Of a stretch of 64,000 bases of DNA, positions 9,415 through 18,433 are shown in pieces. Numbering within the stretch: the first letter of the stretch is position 1; each line of letters begins with the position of its first letter. The DNA comes from Ochrobactrum sp. CM-21-5 (GTDB lineage: Bacteria; Pseudomonadota; Alphaproteobacteria; Rhizobiales; Rhizobiaceae), in assembly GCF_014253075.1 (NCBI RefSeq), contig NZ_JACLZJ010000010.1, positions 1 to 64,000 on the forward strand. The letters are read 5' to 3'. A program made the translations under genes and the position numbers. The notes under the pieces are model-generated. The model was given only the letters and a program-made list of their open reading frames with translations. It was not told the origin of the DNA and searched no databases.

Positions 9415-10749
9415 ATGTTTTCTGTTCGCCCTCCACATAAGTCCGGACTGCTCGCGATTACGCGGGCTGGTCTGGTTGCGGTCAGCGCACTTGCTGGTAT
9501 GGGCGCGGCGCTGGCGCAGGACGTCTTGCAGCAGCAGCGCGATCAGGCGGCGAGCGAATTTGAAAAACTCAACAGTGAATTGACCGTAACCGGCGATAAG
9601 CTGAAACAGCTTGAAGGTGAAGTTTCGGCGCTCAAGAAGGATCAGGCGACGATCACCGTAGCCCTTATCCAGTCGGCCAAGACGGACAAGAAACTACAGC
9701 AGGATATTTCGGATATTGCCGATAAGCTCATATCGCTGCGTGAGCAGGAAGATGGGATTCGTATCTCATTGCGTGCACGGCGCGGTATATTAGCCGAAGT
9801 GCTAGCCGCGCTGCAGCGAATGGGACTGAACCCGCCGCCTGCAATACTGGTACGGCCCGACGATGCGCTGGCGTCCGTGCGCAGCGCTGTTCTGCTCGGC
9901 GCCGTGGTGCCGGAAATGCGCGAGCAGGTGGAGGAACTGACCGGTGACTTGCAGGATATGCAGCGTGTCACCGCTTCCATCAAGCAGGAACAGGAAAAGC
10001 TCAAAACAACGCGCACTGCACAGGCGCAAGAGCAGAAGCGACAATCACTTCTTCTTGAAGAGAAGAAAAAACTCCAATCGCAATCGGAGCAGGAAATTGC
10101 GGCACAACGGAAGCGTTCAGAAGAACTGGCGGCAAAAGCGGGCAGCCTCAAGGATCTGATTTCAACGCTCGATGAGCAGATGGCAAGCGTGCGCGACGCC
10201 GCGGAAGCCGCCCGAAAGGCTGAAGCAGATCGCCTTGCGGCTGCGAGAGAGCGGGCGGGAGAAGCGATACCGGATGACAATCATCTGCGGGCGCAGATCG
10301 ATTTCGCTTCGTTGCAGGGGCGTCTGGCTTTACCGGCGGCGGGCAAGATGGTTCGCCGTTTCGGCGAGAAGGATGGTGTGGGCGGGGCAATGATGGGGCA
10401 GGTGGTCGAAACCTTGCCCGCTGCCACGATTACGTCACCTTCCGATGGCGTTGTACTTTATGCAGGTACATTTCGATCTTACGGGCAACTCTTGATCCTC
10501 GACGCTGGCAATGGATATCATATTGTGATGGCCGGGATGGGGCGAATCGATGTGATGCAAGGTCAGTTCGTACTGGCGGGAGAGCCGGTTGGCGCGATGG
10601 GAGAAAAACTTCTCGCAAGTGTTGCACCGATAGAGGTGGGCAATGGTACGCCATTGCTTTACATTGAATTTCGAAAGGATGGAAAACCCGTTGATCCGGC
10701 CCCTTGGTGGACCGAACGGCTTTCTGGAAGGACACAAAATGATACGTAA
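9415..10749 (+). CDS. EnvC-like murein hydrolase activator with degenerate M23 domain
   Basis: The 444-residue protein has a signal peptide (residues 1-35, ending near GAALAQD), a long coiled coil (about 38-270, heptad-rich with many Gln/Lys/Glu) and a C-terminal LytM/M23 fold (about 300-435). In active M23 peptidases the domain carries HxxxD and HxH zinc ligands; here the corresponding region reads GAMMGQVVETLPAATITSP, without the first histidine, so zinc binding is probably lost. This fits EnvC-type periplasmic factors that activate cell-wall amidases at division. It overlaps the start of ctpA by 11 bases, a pairing seen in many proteobacteria. Confidence 0.88.
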   Translation: MFSVRPPHKSGLLAITRAGLVAVSALAGMGAALAQDVLQQQRDQAASEFEKLNSELTVTGDKLKQLEGEVSALKKDQATITVALIQSAKTDKKLQQDISDIADKLISLREQEDGIRISLRARRGILAEVLAALQRMGLNPPPAILVRPDDALASVRSAVLLGAVVPEMREQVEELTGDLQDMQRVTASIKQEQEKLKTTRTAQAQEQKRQSLLLEEKKKLQSQSEQEIAAQRKRSEELAAKAGSLKDLISTLDEQMASVRDAAEAARKAEADRLAAARERAGEAIPDDNHLRAQIDFASLQGRLALPAAGKMVRRFGEKDGVGGAMMGQVVETLPAATITSPSDGVVLYAGTFRSYGQLLILDAGNGYHIVMAGMGRIDVMQGQFVLAGEPVGAMGEKLLASVAPIEVGNGTPLLYIEFRKDGKPVDPAPWWTERLSGRTQNDT

Positions 10750-12067
10750 ACTGTCGCTGCTGTTCGCCGGGGCCCTTCTTGGGGCATCAGCCATGGTGAT
10801 GGTCCAGGGCGCACCGGCTTCAACAGCTTTTGCTGCGGGAAAAGACAGCGATGTCTATAAGGAACTGGCATTGTTCGGTGATATTTTCGAACGTGTGCGC
10901 GCACAATATGTGACGCCGCCCGACGACAAGAAGCTGATCGAAAGTTCCATCAATGGCATGCTGACATCGCTTGACCCGCATTCCTCTTATCTCAACCCTG
11001 AGGCCGCGCAGGATATGCGCGTGCAGACAAAGGGTGAGTTCGGCGGCCTGGGCATCGAGGTCACCATGGATAATGACCTCGTGAAGGTCATCGCACCGAT
11101 CGACGATACGCCCGCTTCGAAGGCCGGCGTGCTGGCGGGCGACCTTATTGCCAAGATCGACGGGCAGGAAGTGCGTGGTCTCAGCCTCACCGACGCGGTT
11201 GATAAAATGCGCGGTGAAGTCGGTTCGCCGATCGAACTGACTATCGTACGCCAGGGTGCCGACAAGCCGATCACGCTGAAGATCAACCGCGCCGTCATCA
11301 AGGTAAAGGCGGTTCGATACAGCGTTGAAAATGACGTTGGTTATCTGCGCGTTATCTCCTTTACGGAACAGACCGCAGAGGATCTGAAGAAGGCGATCAA
11401 GGACGTTCAGAACAAGGTACCTGCGGACAAGCTGAAGGGCTATGTTCTGGATTTGCGCCTCAATCCGGGCGGTCTGCTCGATCAGGCCGTCGCTGTGTCC
11501 GACGCTTTTCTCGACAAGGGTGAAATCGTCTCCACGCGTGGCCGCGATCCGCAGGACGTGACGCGTTTCGATGCGCGCAAAGGTGATCTGGCCGATGGCA
11601 AGCCGGTGATCGTGCTCGTCAATGGCGGTTCGGCCAGCGCATCGGAAATCGTTGCAGGCGCGCTTCAGGACCATCGGCGTGCGACCGTGCTCGGCACGCA
11701 GTCGTTCGGCAAGGGCTCGGTGCAGACCATCATTCCGCTTGGCGAGAATGGTTCGCTGCGTCTGACCACGGCGCTTTATTACACGCCGTCGGGCACGTCG
11801 ATCCAGGGGAAGGGTATTTCACCCGACATCAAGGTCGATCAGCCGCTGCCACCTGAATTACGCGGCGAGGACGTTGTTCGCGGCGAATCCGAACTCAAGG
11901 GTCATATCAAGGGCAATGCCGAAGACGACAAGGGATCGGGTTCGGCGGCTTACGTGCCGCTCGACAAGAAGGACGATGTTCAGCTCAACGAAGCTCTGAA
12001 GCTTCTGCGTGGCGAGGTGGCAAATGCCGCTTTCCCGCCGGATCCGAAGAAGGGCGTTCTGAACTGA
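10739..12067 (+). CDS. ctpA: Carboxy-terminal processing protease, S41 family
   Basis: The 442-residue periplasmic serine protease has an N-terminal signal sequence (LSLLFAGALLGASAMVM), a PDZ domain around residues 90-170 (GGLGIEVTMDNDLVKVIAPI) and the S41 core. The catalytic Ser lies in NGGSASASEIVAGALQDH and the Lys in SFGKGSVQT. Such proteases trim C-termini of periplasmic and outer-membrane proteins, and in Brucella CtpA affects cell shape. The ATG at 10739 overlaps the end of the EnvC-like gene, and the product starts MIRKLSLLF; a longer in-frame reading from 10643 is only overlap. Confidence 0.95.
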   Translation: MIRKLSLLFAGALLGASAMVMVQGAPASTAFAAGKDSDVYKELALFGDIFERVRAQYVTPPDDKKLIESSINGMLTSLDPHSSYLNPEAAQDMRVQTKGEFGGLGIEVTMDNDLVKVIAPIDDTPASKAGVLAGDLIAKIDGQEVRGLSLTDAVDKMRGEVGSPIELTIVRQGADKPITLKINRAVIKVKAVRYSVENDVGYLRVISFTEQTAEDLKKAIKDVQNKVPADKLKGYVLDLRLNPGGLLDQAVAVSDAFLDKGEIVSTRGRDPQDVTRFDARKGDLADGKPVIVLVNGGSASASEIVAGALQDHRRATVLGTQSFGKGSVQTIIPLGENGSLRLTTALYYTPSGTSIQGKGISPDIKVDQPLPPELRGEDVVRGESELKGHIKGNAEDDKGSGSAAYVPLDKKDDVQLNEALKLLRGEVANAAFPPDPKKGVLN

Positions 12068-12074
12068 TTGATCG

Positions 12075-12545
12075 ATGCTGGATCTGAACAGCCCGCTTGG
12101 ACTGGACAAAAAACCGCAAAAGCGCGGGGCAAAGGCTCCCGCGCTTTTCTTTGGGGTCTACCGGGGCTTTGCCTGGTGGGTGCTGCGATGTTTGCTGTGT
12201 GGCAGATCAATGACGATGCATTTCGCAAGCCGGAGGCCACCAGCAGAGCTGATGCATCAGCCCAGCCAGCACAAGCGACGATCGAGCTGCCAAAGACTGT
12301 AGTTACGGGAAACACACCGTCACCGGGCAGGGCGGTTCGGGGAACGGACGGACGATCAGGTCCGGCTATCATCAAAGTTACACCCGATATGCCGGCCGCT
12401 ACTGCGGGCACAGGTGAGGGCAACGTTGTCGTCGTGCGGAACCAGTACAAATCGGGTCAGGATCTTCGCGTCGCGCATCTGCCGGAAAACGAACTGATTG
12501 AATATAGTTCGATCGGGCCATTACCGATGCGGGGGGCGGATGACC
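12075..12545 (+). pseudogene. Decayed yibQ-like gene (divergent polysaccharide deacetylase)
   Basis: Between ctpA and rppH many Rhizobiales have a membrane-anchored divergent polysaccharide deacetylase of roughly 400 residues. Here the expected start (MLDLNSPLGLDKKPQKRG) is in the frame beginning at 12075, while the membrane segment and linker (LCLVGAAMFAVWQINDDAFR, then ELPKTVVTGNTPSP and [20 protein letters not shown]) are in another frame, so a frameshift lies near 12135-12165. After GADD the sequence runs at once into the upstream region of rppH, and the whole catalytic domain is missing. Two independent defects make a non-functional gene likely. The assignment relies on remembered synteny and the linker sequence. 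Confidence 0.7.
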
Positions 12546-12572
12546 AAGCTTTTGCATTTTATGGAGAACATC

Positions 12573-13112
12573 ATGTCCAAACACAAGGGCCCCACCGGCT
12601 CGAAGGTAGTCGATCCCGAGAGCCTGCCCTATCGTCCCTGCGTGGGGCTGATGGTGCTCAACAAGACCGGCCTGGTGTGGGCGGGTCGGCGTATCGTCAT
12701 CCCGGGTGATGAGATGGATGGCGCAACGCAGCTCTGGCAAATGCCGCAGGGCGGCATCGATAAAGGTGAGGACCCGGCAGAAGCGGCCTTGCGCGAACTT
12801 TACGAAGAAACCGGCATGAAAAGCGTATCGCTGCTTGCGGAAGCTTCGGACTGGATCAATTACGACCTTCCGCCGCATCTCGTCGGACAGGCGCTCAAGG
12901 GTAAGTATCGCGGACAAGCCCAGAAGTGGTTTGCCTATCGTTTCGAGGGCGATGAAAGCGAGATCGCGATCAATCCGCCACCCGGTGGCCATACCGCTGA
13001 ATTCGACTGTTGGGCATGGAAGCCGATGCATGAATTGCCGGAACTGATCGTACCGTTCAAACGCAAGGTCTATGAACAGGTCGTTGCGGCATTCAGGCAT
13101 CTCGCGCCCTGA
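12573..13112 (+). CDS. rppH: RNA pyrophosphohydrolase (Nudix)
   Basis: The 179-residue Nudix enzyme removes pyrophosphate from the 5' end of mRNAs, or cleaves dinucleoside polyphosphates in the invasion-associated IalA/NudH class. It shows [21 protein letters not shown], the [14 protein letters not shown] entry and the Nudix box [12 protein letters not shown]. The ATG at 12573 has GGAG at the right distance; longer in-frame starts extend into the decayed gene before it. The upstream deletion has brought it about 30 bases from the remnant, so its transcription may now come from the ctpA side. Confidence 0.93.
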   Translation: MSKHKGPTGSKVVDPESLPYRPCVGLMVLNKTGLVWAGRRIVIPGDEMDGATQLWQMPQGGIDKGEDPAEAALRELYEETGMKSVSLLAEASDWINYDLPPHLVGQALKGKYRGQAQKWFAYRFEGDESEIAINPPPGGHTAEFDCWAWKPMHELPELIVPFKRKVYEQVVAAFRHLAP

Positions 13113-13229
13113 TTTTAACGAGAGCGCCTGTGTACCCCTTGTGCCACCGGCAAACATGCTGTCAAACTCGCTCCATAGCGCGGTTCGGTCTGAGAGAATC
13201 GACAAAGCCGCTCTAGTTTTCGGGGTTTC

Positions 13230-13270
13230 GCATTTCCGGGAAGTGCAGGTTACCACTTTTCCGGAAATGC
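13230..13270. repeat. Short palindromic repeat, copy 1
   Basis: GCATTTCCGG...AAGTG and CACTTTTCCGGAAATGC form a near-perfect stem around an eight-base centre. The pattern (GCAT-CCG-AAGTG arm) resembles the elements at 16890-16933, 34602-34657 and 39757-39815. It lies in the gap between rppH and the small membrane protein gene. Confidence 0.55.
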
Positions 13271-13312
13271 CTTGTGCGTCGCGCGACGCATTTTTGAGAG
13301 GGAGAAAAGCGC

Positions 13313-13567
13313 ATGGATGTTGGAAGTCTTCTCGTATTTCTTTTCGTCGGTCTGATTGCCGGCTGGCTCGCTGGCAAGGTGGTGCAGGGCGGCGGCTTTG
13401 GCATGATCGGCAATATCATTGTTGGTGTTATCGGCGCGTTCTTTGCGGGCTGGCTGCTGCCACGCCTGGGCTTCTCGGTCGGCGGCGGCATCATCGCCTC
13501 GATCATCAATGCTTTCATTGGCGCGGCGATACTTCTGATTATCCTGCGTATCGTCAAACGCGTCTGA
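13313..13567 (+). CDS. GlsB/YeaQ/YmgE-family membrane protein
   Basis: The 84-residue protein is almost entirely hydrophobic with three predicted membrane spans and the family glycine pattern: LIAGWLAGKVVQGGGFGMIGNI, VGVIGAFFAGWLLPRL and a final helix IINAFIGAAILLIILRIV. Members are often induced by stress but their biochemical role is not settled. GAGGGAGAAAA precedes the ATG. It stands alone. Confidence 0.9.
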   Translation: MDVGSLLVFLFVGLIAGWLAGKVVQGGGFGMIGNIIVGVIGAFFAGWLLPRLGFSVGGGIIASIINAFIGAAILLIILRIVKRV

Positions 13568-13632
13568 GTGCGGCCAAGGAATAGTAATGCCTGGCGGGAG
13601 ACCGCCGGGTTTGCTTCCTGAAAATCAAGATC

Positions 13633-14277
13633 ATGACCCCCAATTCCAAACTGACGCTCGGTCTGGCTCTGACCGCATCGGCCGGCTTTGTCGATGCGAT
13701 AGCTTTTCTGCAACTGGGCGGTTTTTTCGCTTCCTTCATGAGCGGAAACACCACGCAGCTCGGCACGGCAATTGCTGGGCAGCCGGGCGTGCAGGGTAAA
13801 GTGCTGCTGTGGTTTCCCGCCGTACTGATCGTGTTATTCTTTGGCGGGGCGTTTTTCGGTACGCTTACCGTGCGTGCTCACGGGCGCCGGGGAAGCCTCT
13901 ATGTCATGGCGAGTGTGGTCGCGATCCTTCTTCTTGTCGGTGTTCAGCCACAGCATGAAATGCTTCTGGTACAGCCGGTTCTACTGCTCGCCGTTGCGAT
14001 GGGCGCGCAGAATGCAGCGGTGCAGCCCATCGGAGCGGCAAGGCTCGGCGTAACCTATGTTACCGGCACATTGTTCAACGCCGCTGCCGACCTTGCCTGT
14101 TCGTTGCGTGGCGAGACGCCGAAATGGCGCTGGATGCAGCATATGGCGGTGTGGATATCGCTGATGCTGGGAGCCGTCTGCGGTGGGCTCGGCAATCATT
14201 TTCTCGGTCTTGATGCACTATTCGTGCCGGCGGCGATGATCGTCGGGGTGATGGTTGTTTATATGCGGCTTAGCTGA
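13633..14277 (+). CDS. DUF1275 (YoaK-like) membrane protein
   Basis: The 214-residue protein has about six hydrophobic segments and the DUF1275 signature near the start: LTASAGFVDAIAFLQLGGFFASFMSGNTTQLG, then AMGAQNAAVQPIGAARLGVTYVTGT in the middle. The family is widespread with no agreed function. Its stop overlaps the 3' end of the convergent LysR gene by eight bases. Confidence 0.88.
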   Translation: MTPNSKLTLGLALTASAGFVDAIAFLQLGGFFASFMSGNTTQLGTAIAGQPGVQGKVLLWFPAVLIVLFFGGAFFGTLTVRAHGRRGSLYVMASVVAILLLVGVQPQHEMLLVQPVLLLAVAMGAQNAAVQPIGAARLGVTYVTGTLFNAAADLACSLRGETPKWRWMQHMAVWISLMLGAVCGGLGNHFLGLDALFVPAAMIVGVMVVYMRLS

Positions 14278-15151
14278 AGAGCGATCTTTCACCTTCCACA
14301 AGTTCCGAAATCAGTGCGGAAACTGCCGTGACGCGACGCAATGTGCGTGCGGATTCGTGATAGGCGAGCCAGTAGGCGCGACGGATAATTCGTTCCGGCA
14401 ATACGGGTACCAGATCGGGATAGGCACGTGCGATAAAGGAATGCAGGATGCCGATGCCGCCGCCAGCGCGCACGGCTTCCACTTGGCCCAGCGTACTGGA
14501 AACCTCAAACGCCGGCTTCCAGTCGCGACAGATTTCCGGTGCATAGGCCAGCGATGGATTGATGACCAGATCTTCGACATAGCCAATCAGCCTGTGCTGG
14601 CTAAGGTCTTCGCTGCTTTCCGGCGTACCGTTGGCCTCCAGATAGTCGCGATGCGCGTAAAGTCCGAGCGTATAATCCACCAGTCTCCGTGCGATGAGGC
14701 GCCCCTGTTCGGGGCGCTCCACGGTGATGGCGATATCCGCCTCGCGCCGGGAAAGTGAGAAAGATCGCGGCACCGGGACCAGCTGAATGGTCAGATCAGG
14801 ATATTGCTGTGTGAGTCTTGCCAGCCTTGGAGCAAGAAAGGTAACGCCGAAACCGTCCGGGGCACCGATGCGCACAGTACCGGAAACCGCAACGTCGGCA
14901 TTGCCCACCTGTGCGCGGGCAGACAGCATTTCGGCTTCCATGCGTTCGGCGGCGAGCAAGAATTCTTCGCCCGCCTGTGTCAGGGTGGAACCGTTGGTGC
15001 GACGCGTCAGGAGCGTGGTGGAAAGCGCGGTTTCAAGCGCGGTCAGCCGCCGTGCAACGGTGGTATGGTTGAGGCCAAGCCTTCTGGCGGCACCCAGAAT
15101 TTGGCCCGAGCGGGCCACGGCCAGAAATATGCGAATATCGTCCCAGTTCAT
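14270..15151 (-). CDS. LysR-family transcriptional regulator
   Basis: The 293-residue product begins MNWDDIRIFLAVARSGQILG, a typical LysR winged-helix start, with AARRLGLNHTTVARRLTALE as the recognition region and a substrate-binding domain after about residue 90. The sequence is closest in style to the group that begins MNWDD and regulates divergent metabolic genes. I use the ATG at 15151; the ATG ten codons upstream lacks support. It is divergent from mmsA, so control of mmsA is possible but not shown. Confidence 0.9.
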   Translation of the reverse strand: MNWDDIRIFLAVARSGQILGAARRLGLNHTTVARRLTALETALSTTLLTRRTNGSTLTQAGEEFLLAAERMEAEMLSARAQVGNADVAVSGTVRIGAPDGFGVTFLAPRLARLTQQYPDLTIQLVPVPRSFSLSRREADIAITVERPEQGRLIARRLVDYTLGLYAHRDYLEANGTPESSEDLSQHRLIGYVEDLVINPSLAYAPEICRDWKPAFEVSSTLGQVEAVRAGGGIGILHSFIARAYPDLVPVLPERIIRRAYWLAYHESARTLRRVTAVSALISELVEGERSLFS

Positions 15152-15296
15152 GTTTTGATGATTACTATAAAAAATGCACAACGGATACGCTTTTCAGTGT
15201 CTTGCAATCATGAATTTGCAGAGTCAGGATAGGTGTCAAGATCGAGGTCGTGTGTCAGTCACGCGCCTCTGGGAAACCGATACAGGAGGTCTTTCG

Positions 15297-16793
15297 ATGC
15301 GTAATATCGGACATTTTATCGGCGGCAAGAACGTGGCGGGCAACAGCGGCCGCACGGCGGACGTCTTTCAGCCGCTTGACGGCACGGTGCAGGCCAAGGT
15401 GGCGCTCGCCACCAAGGAGGAGGTACGTGCAGCCGTCGAAAACGCCAAGGCGGCGCAGCCAGCCTGGGCCGCGACCAATCCGCAACGCCGGGTGCGCATC
15501 CTGCGCAAGTTCATTGAATTGGTCGAAGCGGAGCATGACAGCCTTGCCGAACTTCTCGCACGCGAACACGGAAAGACTATCCCCGACGCGAAGGGCGATA
15601 TCCAGCGGGGCCTCGAAGTGGTGGAAGTGTGCCTTGGCTCGGCACATATGCTGAAGGGCGAATTCACCGACAATGCCGGTACGGGTATCGATACCTATTC
15701 CATGCGCCAGCCGCTGGGCGTGGTCGCGGGGATCACGCCGTTCAACTTCCCCGCCATGATCCCGCTCTGGAAGGCAGGACCGGCCATTGCCTGTGGCAAT
15801 GCGTTCGTGCTGAAGCCTTCGGAACGTGATCCGGGTGTGCCTATGCGTCTTGCGGAACTGTTCATGGAGGCAGGTCTTCCGGCTGGCATTTTCAATGTCG
15901 TCAACGGCGACAAGGATTCGGTTGATGCGCTGCTTGACGATCCCGATGTCCAGGCTATCGGTTTTGTCGGTTCGACACCGATTGCGCAGTACATCTACGG
16001 ACGCGGCTGTTCGAATGGCAAGCGGGTGCAGTGTTTCGGCGGCGCGAAAAATCATATGCTAATCATGCCGGACGCCGACATGGATCAGACGGTCGATGCG
16101 CTGATCGGTGCGGGTTATGGTTCGGCGGGCGAGCGCTGCATGGCGATTTCGGTTGCTGTTCCGGTCGGCGAAGACACCGCCAACCGCCTGATGGAAAAGC
16201 TGATCCCGCGTGTTGAATCCCTCAAGGTCGGTCCTTCGACCGATGGTTCGGCCGATTATGGTCCGCTGGTTACCAAGGCAGCTCTTGATCGCGTGCGCGG
16301 TTATGTCGATCTCGGCGTGGAGGAAGGTGCGAAACTGGTTGTCGATGGCCGCAACTTCAAGATGCAGGGTTACGAAGATGGCTTCTACATGGGCGGCTGC
16401 CTGTTTGACAATGTAACCAAGGACATGCGCATCTATAAGGAAGAAATTTTCGGTCCGGTACTCTCGGTCGTGCGCGCCAAGACTTACGAGGAAGCGCTCG
16501 CTTTGCCGAACGAACATGAATATGGCAACGGCGTCGCCATTTTCACGCGTGACGGCGATGCGGCGCGCGATTTTGCCAGCCGCGTGCAGGTCGGCATGGT
16601 CGGCGTCAATGTGCCGATCCCGGTTCCGATCGCTTATTACACGTTTGGCGGCTGGAAGGCTTCCGGCTTCGGCGATCTGAACCAGCACGGCCCGGATGCA
16701 TTCCGCTTCTACACCAAAACCAAGACCGTCACGTCGCGCTGGCCGTCTGGCGTGAAGGATGGGGCTGAGTTTGTCATTCCGACGATGAAGTAA
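15297..16793 (+). CDS. mmsA: Methylmalonate-semialdehyde dehydrogenase (CoA-acylating)
   Basis: The 498-residue aldehyde dehydrogenase converts methylmalonate or malonate semialdehyde to propionyl- or acetyl-CoA in valine and inositol breakdown. It has GVVAGITPFNFPAMIPLWKAGPA, IGFVGSTPIAQYIY, the MmsA-specific GGAKNHMLIMPDAD and the catalytic-cysteine region GSAGERCMAIS. A strong AGGAGGT (15284-15290) fixes the ATG at 15297. A LysR gene is divergent, and a strong terminator follows. Confidence 0.95.
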   Translation: MRNIGHFIGGKNVAGNSGRTADVFQPLDGTVQAKVALATKEEVRAAVENAKAAQPAWAATNPQRRVRILRKFIELVEAEHDSLAELLAREHGKTIPDAKGDIQRGLEVVEVCLGSAHMLKGEFTDNAGTGIDTYSMRQPLGVVAGITPFNFPAMIPLWKAGPAIACGNAFVLKPSERDPGVPMRLAELFMEAGLPAGIFNVVNGDKDSVDALLDDPDVQAIGFVGSTPIAQYIYGRGCSNGKRVQCFGGAKNHMLIMPDADMDQTVDALIGAGYGSAGERCMAISVAVPVGEDTANRLMEKLIPRVESLKVGPSTDGSADYGPLVTKAALDRVRGYVDLGVEEGAKLVVDGRNFKMQGYEDGFYMGGCLFDNVTKDMRIYKEEIFGPVLSVVRAKTYEEALALPNEHEYGNGVAIFTRDGDAARDFASRVQVGMVGVNVPIPVPIAYYTFGGWKASGFGDLNQHGPDAFRFYTKTKTVTSRWPSGVKDGAEFVIPTMK

Positions 16794-16856
16794 TCGTCCG
16801 GAATATGTCCTCGACCCGTAGAGAGCGAAGTTCGTAGAATAATTTGTCTCCCAGGC

Positions 16857-16889
16857 AAACCCCGCCACTCGTGGCGGGGTTTCTTTTTT
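16857..16889 (+). terminator. Rho-independent terminator after mmsA
   Basis: AAACCCCGCCAC and GTGGCGGGGTTT pair perfectly around a two-base turn, followed by C and six T residues. It ends the mmsA transcript. Confidence 0.92.
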
Positions 16890-16933
16890 AGCGCATTCAG
16901 TTCGAAATCGGTTCCCACGTTTCCGAATGCGCT
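16890..16933. repeat. Short palindromic repeat, copy 2
   Basis: AGCGCATTC (16890-16898) and GAATGCGCT (16925-16933) form a nine-base perfect outer stem with an internal, partly paired centre containing CGGTTCCCACGTTTCC. Read on the other strand it follows the same order as the 34602-34657 element (GCGCAT...GAAA.GTG..AA.CG.TTT...ATGCGC). Confidence 0.55.
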
Positions 16934-17000
16934 CTAGGTTGAGGATCAGGCACTGGAGCGTAGTTTGTGCGAAAATGGTTCAGTTTCAGGAGATTTATCG

Positions 17001-18020
17001 GTGAGCGAAAAGATCAATCGGCGTATCGTTCTTGCATCGCGTCCTGAAGGACGGCCAACGATGGAAAATTTCCGGCTGGAAGAGACGACGATTCCCAGCC
17101 CCGGAATGGGCGAGGTTCTGCTGAAAATACGTTATCTCTCACTCGACCCCTATATGCGCGGGCGCATGAGCGCTGCTAAATCCTATGCGGCGCCAGTGGA
17201 AATCGGCGCGACCATGGAGGGCGGTACGGTGGGCGAGGTGGTCGAAAGCCAGAGCGCAGGATTTGCGCCGGGCGATTTTGCGCTCTCGCATTCCGGCTGG
17301 CAGAACTATGCCGTGGCAAATGCGTCTTTATTGCGCAAGCTCGATCCGAAAGAAGCGCCGGTGACGACCGCGCTTGGGGTGCTCGGCATGCCGGGTTTCA
17401 CAGCCTATTCCGGCCTGCTCACCATCGGTCAACCCAAGGAAGATGAAACTGTTGTTGTGGCAGCTGCAACCGGTCCGGTGGGTTCCGCTGTCGGACAGAT
17501 TGCCAAGATGAAAGGTGCCAGAGCTGTCGGGATTGCGGGCGGGCCCGACAAGTGCAAGGCATTGATCGATGAGTTCGGCTTCGATGCAGCGTTGGATCAT
17601 CGCAGTGAAAATTTTGCACAGGAACTGGCGCTGGCGTGTCCGAACGGAATCGATGTCTATTTCGAGAATGTTGGCGGCAAGGTGTTCGATGCGGTTTTTC
17701 CGCTGCTGAACCAGTTTGCCCGCGTCCCGGTTTGCGGGTTGATCGCGCAATATAACCAGAGCGGGCCGTTCGACGGCCCGGACCGGCTGCCAGTGGTGAT
17801 GCGCGATATCCTTTCCAAAAGCCTGACTGTTCGTGGTTTCATTCAGCGCGATTTTGCGGATCAGCGTCTGGCTTTCCATCGCGAGATGACACAGTGGATT
17901 GCAGATGGTCACATACGTTATCGCGAAGATGTCGTTGACGGTCTTGAAAATGCACCGAAAGCTTTCATTTCGCTTCTTGAAGGCGGCAATTTCGGCAAGC
18001 TGATCGTGAAGGTCAGTTAG
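17001..18020 (+). CDS. NADP-dependent oxidoreductase, MDR family (CurA/leukotriene-B4 dehydrogenase type)
   Basis: The 339-residue zinc-free medium-chain reductase begins SEKINRRIVLASRPEGRPT and has the marks of alkenal/one reductases: YLSLDPYMRGRMS near residue 50, LGVLGMPGFTAYSGL, the nucleotide loop VVAAATGPVGSAVGQIAKMKG, and YFENVGGKVFDAVFPLLN. It probably reduces activated double bonds of aldehydes or ketones; the natural substrate is unknown. The GTG at 17001 has CAGGAG upstream and is preferred to the start at 16965. Confidence 0.9.
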   Translation: MSEKINRRIVLASRPEGRPTMENFRLEETTIPSPGMGEVLLKIRYLSLDPYMRGRMSAAKSYAAPVEIGATMEGGTVGEVVESQSAGFAPGDFALSHSGWQNYAVANASLLRKLDPKEAPVTTALGVLGMPGFTAYSGLLTIGQPKEDETVVVAAATGPVGSAVGQIAKMKGARAVGIAGGPDKCKALIDEFGFDAALDHRSENFAQELALACPNGIDVYFENVGGKVFDAVFPLLNQFARVPVCGLIAQYNQSGPFDGPDRLPVVMRDILSKSLTVRGFIQRDFADQRLAFHREMTQWIADGHIRYREDVVDGLENAPKAFISLLEGGNFGKLIVKVS

Positions 18021-18144
18021 ACGGGTATCCGGCTGCTTGCTCAATCGGAAGATTTCATAACATTCCGCTTGCAGAAATGGGCTTCGGGCATAATGCTGCA
18101 TACGTTACTTCGTAATGCGAGTCTTTCGATATGCAGGGACAGTC

Positions 18145-18426
18145 ATGGGTGAACGCCAGCGAGCGGGCATAGGTGAGGGTGGCGGGCCGGGACGCGAGCG
18201 TCAGGAAGAGGCGCGCCGTATTCTCGACCGGCTGGAGCGTGAGCAGACCGGCGCGGAAGGCATCGTGCGGCGCGGATTGACGCGCACTGCCAGTCATCTT
18301 TCGGCCAGCGATGCTCCGAAAAATGACCGCATAGAGCTTTGGGCTACCCGTATCGGACGCGTATTGGGGCTCCTCATCACACTGGCGGTCATTATTTGGC
18401 TCGTCTTCTATCTCATGCAACGCTAG
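18145..18426 (+). CDS. Small single-span membrane protein of unknown function
   Basis: The 93-residue product has a charged, Arg/Glu-rich N-terminal half (RQEEARRILDRLEREQTG) and one C-terminal membrane helix (LGLLITLAVIIWLVFYLM). I do not recognise a family. The order, cytosolic charged part followed by a single terminal span, suggests a tail-anchored topology. The ATG at 18145 has a modest GGGAC site upstream. It ends eight bases before pdxY and is probably co-transcribed. Confidence 0.65.
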   Translation: MGERQRAGIGEGGGPGRERQEEARRILDRLEREQTGAEGIVRRGLTRTASHLSASDAPKNDRIELWATRIGRVLGLLITLAVIIWLVFYLMQR

Positions 18427-18433
18427 GGCTTTT

